From the NCBI RefSeq assembly GCF_034347405.1, contig NZ_CP133778.1, positions 3,720,001 to 3,784,000 on the forward strand: DNA of 64,000 bases, in the 5' to 3' direction. Shown here one piece after another: positions 59,499 through 64,000 of the stretch. The notes beneath the pieces are model-generated. The model searched no databases, was not told where the DNA came from, and was given only the letters and a program-made list of their open reading frames with translations. This DNA is from Pseudomonas sp. CCC3.1 (GTDB lineage Bacteria > Pseudomonadota > Gammaproteobacteria > Pseudomonadales > Pseudomonadaceae). A program made the position numbers and the translations under genes. Within the stretch, counting starts at the first letter, position 1. Every line of letters starts with the position of its first letter.

Positions 59499-60707
59499 AT
59501 GGCTGACCAAGGTTCGCCGCGCCGCTTTGCGCGCATAGATCGACTCCCCCCTTACGTTTTCAACATCACGGCTGAGCTGAAGATGGCCGCCCGACGTCGT
59601 GGCGAAGACATCATCGACTTCAGCATGGGCAACCCTGACGGCCCGACTCCGCCACATATCGTTGAAAAACTCTGCACCGTCGCACAGCGTGAGGACACTC
59701 ACGGCTACTCGACTTCGCGTGGCATCCCACGACTGCGCAGGGCTATTTCTCGTTGGTACGCCGACCGCTACAACGTTGAGATCGACCCGGAACACGAAGC
59801 CATCGTCACCATTGGTTCCAAAGAAGGCCTGGCGCACTTGATGCTCGCCACCCTCGATCAGGGCGACACCGTGTTGGTGCCGAACCCCAGCTACCCGATT
59901 CACATCTACGGTGCAGTCATTGCCGGTGCCCAAGTACGTTCGGTGCCGTTGATTCCGGGCGTGGATTTTTTTGCCGAGCTGGAAAAAGCCATTCGCGGCT
60001 CAATCCCCAAGCCAAAAATGATGATCCTGGGTTTCCCGTCCAACCCTACGGCGCAGTGTGTCGAGCTGGACTTCTTCGAACGCGTGGTCGCGCTGGCCAA
60101 GCAATATGACGTGTTGGTGGTCCACGACCTGGCTTACGCCGACATTGTGTATGACGGCTGGAAAGCGCCTTCGATCATGCAGGTACCGGGCGCCAAAGAC
60201 ATTGCCGTCGAGTTCTTCACCCTGTCTAAAAGCTACAACATGGCAGGCTGGCGAATTGGCTTTATGGTCGGCAATCCGGAGTTGGTGAACGCACTGGCCC
60301 GGATCAAGAGCTACCACGACTACGGCACGTTTACCCCGCTGCAAGTGGCAGCCATTGCGGCACTTGAAGGCGATCAGCAGTGCGTCAAAGACATTGCCGA
60401 GCAGTACCGCCAACGCCGTAACGTATTGGTCAAAGGCCTGCACGAACTGGGCTGGATGGTTGAAAACCCGAAAGCATCGATGTATGTCTGGGCCAAAATC
60501 CCCGAAGCGTATGCCCATATGGGTTCGCTGGAGTTTGCCAAAAAGCTGCTGTCAGATGCCAAGGTCTGTGTCTCACCCGGCGTAGGCTTTGGTGAATACG
60601 GTGACGACCATGTGCGTTTTGCCCTGATTGAAAACCAGGACCGTATCCGTCAGGCCTTGCGCGGCATTCGTGCCATGTTCCGGGCGGATGGTTTGAGCGC
60701 CAGCTAA
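59499..60707 (+). CDS. alaC: Alanine/glutamate-pyruvate aminotransferase AlaC
   Basis: A 402-residue class I/II PLP aminotransferase that makes alanine from pyruvate and glutamate. It begins MADQGSPRRFARIDRLPPYV, with IDFSMGNPDGPTP, LVPNPSYPIHIYGAVIAGAQ, VHDLAYADIVYDG and the PLP lysine in FTLSKSYNMAGWRIGF. AGAGG lies five bases before the ATG. Length and motifs are normal for AlaC. The 3' gap to the convergent gntP contains a 139-bp repeat. Confidence 0.92.
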   Translation: MADQGSPRRFARIDRLPPYVFNITAELKMAARRRGEDIIDFSMGNPDGPTPPHIVEKLCTVAQREDTHGYSTSRGIPRLRRAISRWYADRYNVEIDPEHEAIVTIGSKEGLAHLMLATLDQGDTVLVPNPSYPIHIYGAVIAGAQVRSVPLIPGVDFFAELEKAIRGSIPKPKMMILGFPSNPTAQCVELDFFERVVALAKQYDVLVVHDLAYADIVYDGWKAPSIMQVPGAKDIAVEFFTLSKSYNMAGWRIGFMVGNPELVNALARIKSYHDYGTFTPLQVAAIAALEGDQQCVKDIAEQYRQRRNVLVKGLHELGWMVENPKASMYVWAKIPEAYAHMGSLEFAKKLLSDAKVCVSPGVGFGEYGDDHVRFALIENQDRIRQALRGIRAMFRADGLSAS

Positions 60708-60726
60708 ACCAAACCATTACGCCTGC

Positions 60727-60865
60727 GTAGCAGCTGACGAGCCGAGCGAGGCTGCGTCCGATTGCGAAGCGATCGTGAAGCCCAGACACGCGATTTATTT
60801 GGAGAATCGCGTTGCCTGGCTTTACGACGGCTACGCCGCCGGACGTAGCCTTCGGCAACTGCTAC
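60727..60865. repeat. 140-bp class palindromic repeat, copy 2
   Basis: Same block order as 1243-1388: GTAGCAGCTG outer arm, CGTCCGATTGCGAAGCGATC, a variable centre, GCCGCCGGACGTAGCC and CAACTGCTAC. Its right end overlaps the gntP stop codon. Confidence 0.75.
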
Positions 60866-62214
60866 ACCACCAACGACAGCAGCATGATGAAGATCAAGCC
60901 GACAACCGACAGGATGGTTTCCATCGCGGTCCAGGTCTTGAAGGTTTCAGCCACGGTCATGTTGAAGTACTGCTTCACCAGCCAGAAACCCGCATCGTTC
61001 ACGTGGGACAAGATCAACGAGCCCGCGCCCGTCGCCAGTACCAACAGCTCGCGGTTCACACCCGGAATCAAATCCACCACCGGCAACACAATCCCCGCCC
61101 CGGTAATGGTCGCCACGGTCGCAGAACCGGTTGCGATACGAATCACAGCGGCTACCAGCCACGCCAGCAAGATCGGCGAGATTTGCGCGTTCACGGCCAT
61201 GTGCCCGATCACATCACCCACACCGCTGGCTACCAGCATTTGCTTGAAGCCACCGCCCGCACCAATGATCAAAATGATCGCAGCAGTCGGCGCCAGGCTC
61301 GCGTCGAGCAACTTGAGAATGCGCTTGGAATCAATCCCCTGCCGCGCACCAAAGGTGTAGAGCGACAGCAGCAACGCCAGCAACAGCGCACTGATCGGGT
61401 GACCGATCATGTCCATCCACACGCGGAAGAAGTTGCCATCCGGCAACGCCACGTCGGCAAAGGTCTTGAGCAACATCAGGAACACCGGCAACAGCACCGT
61501 GATCAGCGTGATGCTAAAGCTTGGCAGACTGCTGGATTCAGGCTCGCTGGCCAGTTGATCCATGAGTTCCTGAGACGGGTTCCCCGGGATGTACTTGGAG
61601 ATGAAGGTCCCGTAAATCGGGCCTGCAATGATCGCTGTCGGCAACGCCACGATCAGGCCATACAGAATGGTTTTACCAATATCAGCACCGAACACGCCAA
61701 TCGCCAGCAAGGGGCCAGGGTGCGGCGGCACCAGGCCATGCACGGCAGACAGGCCGGCGAGCAACGGGATGCCGATTTTGATCAACGACACGCCAGTACG
61801 GCGGGCAACGATAAACACCAGCGGGATCAGCAACACAAAGCCGATCTCGAAGAACAGCGGAATGCCGACCAAAAACGCAGCAAACATCATCGCCCACTGA
61901 ACCCGCTCCTTACCAAAGGCACGAATCAGCGTACGGGCAATCTGGTCCGCGCCCCCCGAGTCAGCCATCATTTTGCCGAGCATGGTGCCCAACGCCAAAA
62001 TGATCCCGACAAAACCCAGCACACCCCCAAAACCGTCCTGGAACGATTTGATGATCAGGCCCGCTGGCATACCGGCGGTCAGCCCCAGAAACGCAGAGGC
62101 AATAATCAACGCGATAAACGGATGCAGCTTGAATCGGGTGATCAATACGATCAGCCCGATAATGGTCACGACTGCATCTATCAGCAGAAACGTGTTGTGG
62201 GACATGCCTAGCAT
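60862..62214 (-). CDS. gntP: Gluconate:H+ symporter (GntP family)
   Basis: A 450-residue inner-membrane transporter with about 12-14 spans. Family markers include FQDGFGGVLGFVGIILALGT, FEIGFVLLIPLVFIVARRTG, GLVPPHPGPLLAIGVFGADI and ATGSATVATITGAGIV. GGAG lies seven bases before the ATG at 62214. The operator GACAGCGCTGTC stands 60 bp upstream, next to gntK on the same strand and the divergent gntR, so gluconate induction via GntR is likely. Confidence 0.94.
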   Translation of the reverse strand: MLGMSHNTFLLIDAVVTIIGLIVLITRFKLHPFIALIIASAFLGLTAGMPAGLIIKSFQDGFGGVLGFVGIILALGTMLGKMMADSGGADQIARTLIRAFGKERVQWAMMFAAFLVGIPLFFEIGFVLLIPLVFIVARRTGVSLIKIGIPLLAGLSAVHGLVPPHPGPLLAIGVFGADIGKTILYGLIVALPTAIIAGPIYGTFISKYIPGNPSQELMDQLASEPESSSLPSFSITLITVLLPVFLMLLKTFADVALPDGNFFRVWMDMIGHPISALLLALLLSLYTFGARQGIDSKRILKLLDASLAPTAAIILIIGAGGGFKQMLVASGVGDVIGHMAVNAQISPILLAWLVAAVIRIATGSATVATITGAGIVLPVVDLIPGVNRELLVLATGAGSLILSHVNDAGFWLVKQYFNMTVAETFKTWTAMETILSVVGLIFIMLLSLVV

Positions 62215-62273
62215 GGGGCGTCTCCTGCCTTGTTTTTGTTCTCAAATGCGAATGTGCAGTCTTCGCTGAAACG

Positions 62274-62285
62274 GACAGCGCTGTC
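62274..62285. promoter_or_regulatory. GntR operator candidate before gntP
   Basis: GACAGCGCTGTC is a perfect 12-bp palindrome. The same sequence occurs at 62852-62863 and a near copy at 63015-63026. Confidence 0.7.
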
Positions 62286-62299
62286 TTTTTGAAACAAAA

Positions 62300-62833
62300 T
62301 CATGAGGTTGCCAGTAAAGAATGTTCACACCACCAATCACGGGCAGCGCCCGCCAACTGGTTAATATCCAGCGCTGCCGCGTTCAGCGTCAGCACCAAAG
62401 GTTCTTGGCTCGGCGACTCAAGGGCGGCGAACTGGCTGTCAATCAGCGTCTTGGGCATAAAGTGCCCCGGACGATGCGCCACTCGGTCTGCGGCCACCTG
62501 CGGCGTCAGCTCCAAAAACACGAAACCCAAGCCATCAACAGCACTACGCAAACGCTCGCGATAACGCAGTTTTAGCGCCGAACAGGTCAAGACCGGGCGC
62601 TGGCCACGAGCAACCGCCGCACGCAATTCATCGCACAAGCTGTCTAACCAGCCAGCACGGTCTTCATCAGTCAGGGGGATACCGGCGCTCATTTTTTCAA
62701 TGTTGGCCGCTGGGTGAAACGCATCGCCTTCAATCGGGGTCGCACCATTGAGATGGCACAACGCCTGGCTCACGCTGGACTTGCCGCAGCCGGCAACCCC
62801 CATGACGACCAGGGCAGTGATAGGTTGACTCAT
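62300..62833 (-). CDS. gntK: Gluconokinase
   Basis: Phosphorylates gluconate to 6-phosphogluconate for the Entner-Doudoroff or pentose phosphate route. The 177-residue enzyme has a P-loop MGVAGCGKSSV, IEGDAFHPAANIEKM, GIPLTDEDRAGWLD and TCSALKLRYRERLR, all typical of GntK. GAGGTG is five bases before the ATG. It is the first gene of the gluconate operon with gntP downstream; 85 bp with an internal operator separate the two, so gntP may also be transcribed separately. Confidence 0.95.
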   Translation of the reverse strand: MSQPITALVVMGVAGCGKSSVSQALCHLNGATPIEGDAFHPAANIEKMSAGIPLTDEDRAGWLDSLCDELRAAVARGQRPVLTCSALKLRYRERLRSAVDGLGFVFLELTPQVAADRVAHRPGHFMPKTLIDSQFAALESPSQEPLVLTLNAAALDINQLAGAARDWWCEHSLLATS

Positions 62834-62851
62834 GAAACACCTCAGTCCGTA

Positions 62852-62863
62852 GACAGCGCTGTC
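62852..62863. promoter_or_regulatory. GntR operator candidate before gntK
   Basis: A perfect GACAGCGCTGTC copy 19 bp upstream of the gntK start, so it overlaps the expected transcription start zone. Confidence 0.7.
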
Positions 62864-63014
62864 TTTGTCAGTGCATTCAATGCTTGAAAGCAAAGCACAA
62901 AGACCAGGCTACCGACGTCTATTTCTCGTTTTTATGGGGAGACGCCGTGACGCTCTCGACATACAAAGATATTGAATAGTCCTACAGACAATCAGGCAAT
63001 TGCCGACAGACAAG

Positions 63015-63026
63015 GACAGCGCTACC
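63015..63026. promoter_or_regulatory. GntR operator candidate before gntR
   Basis: GACAGCGCTACC matches the palindrome except in the last bases, 36 bp before the gntR start, pointing to autoregulation. Confidence 0.55.
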
Positions 63027-63061
63027 TTAGTGACTTGTTTTTTGTTTGGCAAGCCGCCCCG

Positions 63062-64000
63062 ATGACCTCTTCTAAAAACGATAAAAACCCCCGCACCACG
63101 GGTCGCCCTACCCTCAATGAGGTGGCACGCCTTGCTGGCGTCAGTCCGATTACCGCCTCGCGTGCCCTGCGCGGTATCAGCAGTGTGGCCACAGAGCTGT
63201 CAGAAAAGGTGCGCAGGGCAGCCGATGAGCTGAACTACGTGGTTAACCCGGCCGCTCGGGCGCTGGCTTCGGCGCAAAGCCATTCGGTGGTGGTGCTGGT
63301 GCCGTCATTGTCCAACCTGCTGTTTATCGACACCCTCGAAGCGATCCACGATGTGCTGCGCCCTAAAGGTTTTGAAGTGCTGATCGGCAACTATCACTAC
63401 TCCCGCGATGAAGAAGAGAACCTGCTGCGCAACTACATGGCTTACCAGCCGCGCGGCCTCTTGCTGACAGGCTTTGACCGTTCTGAAAGCTCGCGGCGCA
63501 TGATTGAAGCGAGCAATACGCCTTGCGTGTACATGATGGAACTGGATGCGGGCGCGGGCCTCAACTGTGTCGGATTCTCGCAATTAAAAGCGGGCGAAAC
63601 CGCTGCCCAGCACTTGATCTCACGCGGGCGTCGCCAACTGGCCTACATCGGCGCACAGCTGGATCAGCGCACCCTCTTGCGTGGCGAAGGTTACCGCCGC
63701 GCCTTGCAGGAAGCCGGTTTGTACAGTCCCGACCTTGAAGTGCTGACGCCGCGGCCTTCATCGGTGGGCCTGGGCGGCGAACTGTTCTTGCAGTTGCTGG
63801 CCAGCCATCCGCAGGTGGATGCGATCTTTTTCGGTAACGATGACCTGGCCCACGGCGCCTTGCTGGAAGCCGCCCGCATCGGGATCAAAATTCCAGAGCA
63901 AATATCCGTCCTGGGCTTCAACGACCTGCCCTCCTCCGAGTTCATGGTGCCGCGCCTCAGCAGTATTCGTACTCCCCGAGAAGCCATAGGCCGTCGCGCC
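63062..64000 (+). CDS. gntR: GntR, LacI-family gluconate repressor (3' truncated)
   Basis: An open frame from the ATG at 63062 to the end of the window (313 codons). N-terminal LacI-type helix-turn-helix (TLNEVARLAGVSPITASRAL), hinge (LNYVVNPAARALAS), then a periplasmic-binding-like effector domain (SHSVVVLVPSLSNLLFIDTL, GFDRSESSRRMIEASNTP, FFGNDDLAHGALLEAARIGI, ISVLGFNDLPSSEFMVPRLS). About 25-30 residues of the usual length are missing beyond the window. It is divergent from gntK and faces the shared palindromic operators. The name follows from family and context. Confidence 0.9.
   Translation, partial: MTSSKNDKNPRTTGRPTLNEVARLAGVSPITASRALRGISSVATELSEKVRRAADELNYVVNPAARALASAQSHSVVVLVPSLSNLLFIDTLEAIHDVLRPKGFEVLIGNYHYSRDEEENLLRNYMAYQPRGLLLTGFDRSESSRRMIEASNTPCVYMMELDAGAGLNCVGFSQLKAGETAAQHLISRGRRQLAYIGAQLDQRTLLRGEGYRRALQEAGLYSPDLEVLTPRPSSVGLGGELFLQLLASHPQVDAIFFGNDDLAHGALLEAARIGIKIPEQISVLGFNDLPSSEFMVPRLSSIRTPREAIGRRA

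Noticed and set aside
1..64000. CRISPR array
   Set aside because: The only regularly spaced repeats are the coding 39-bp units and tandem tRNA genes; no repeat-spacer array and no cas genes were seen.

Overview
The window is chromosomal DNA of a Pseudomonas species, probably of the fluorescens/fragi side of the genus. Supporting this are Anr, AmrZ and RsmA/CsrA; the aru/aot arginine locus with an AraC-type ArgR; the order acsA-aotJQMP-argR-aruCFGDB-x-aruE-ltaE-alaS-lysC-csrA, which I recall as the order in P. aeruginosa; tRNA-Arg/tRNA-Ser next to csrA; and many GGAGC-type REP palindromes. Genus confidence is high; species cannot be read by eye.

Layout. (1) 1-5.14 kb: core genes anr (5' truncated), apt, recR, ybaB, dnaX and the 4.5S SRP RNA gene ffs. 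(2) 5.14-15.85 kb: an accessory island, visibly AT-rich over 6.6-10.5 kb. It holds a tyrosine integrase, an orphan helicase-like ATPase with a C-terminal helix-turn-helix, a TolA/TonB-C-like secreted protein, two small membrane proteins divergent from an XRE regulator across a 23-bp palindrome, a gene split by two frame breaks (one at a canonical A_AAA_AAG slippery heptamer), a serine recombinase, a Cys-rich secreted protein, a broken second recombinase, and a toxin-antitoxin-like pair with an ADP-ribosyltransferase-like toxin. It ends at a tRNA-Arg(CCT) gene. (3) 15.9-21.1 kb: an NCS1 transporter and Asp/Glu/hydantoin racemase pair, two small envelope proteins, phnN and amrZ. (4) 21.1-25.4 kb: mgtE, three tandem tRNA-Arg(ACG) genes, tRNA-Ser(GCT), csrA and lysC. 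(5) 25.4-38.1 kb: alaS, ltaE, an FMN riboswitch with a lumazine synthase gene, and the arginine succinyltransferase (AST) pathway. (6) 38.5-42.7 kb: a 1386-aa LRR protein resembling Pseudomonas NEL-type effectors but lacking the NEL domain. (7) 42.7-49.6 kb: argR, the aot arginine/ornithine ABC transporter and acsA. (8) 49.9-60.7 kb: small secreted proteins, nrdB without nrdA, a LexA-box-preceded XRE protein, an MBL hydrolase, a diguanylate cyclase, glpQ, a PepSY protein, a GAF histidine kinase, a GNAT and alaC. (9) 60.8-64 kb: gntP, gntK and gntR (3' truncated) with shared palindromic operators.

Functional themes. The central part is an arginine unit: ArgR with candidate ArgR sites before aruC and aotJ, an uptake system, and the AST enzymes that turn arginine into glutamate and succinate. 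The right end is a gluconate uptake and phosphorylation regulon. The most interesting material is in the island: the toxin-antitoxin pair whose promoter spacer is a perfect operator-like palindrome, and the gene apparently needing a -1 frameshift. Outside it, a secreted 39-bp-repeat protein and the NEL-less LRR protein stand out. All homology statements are from reading the translations; no database was searched.
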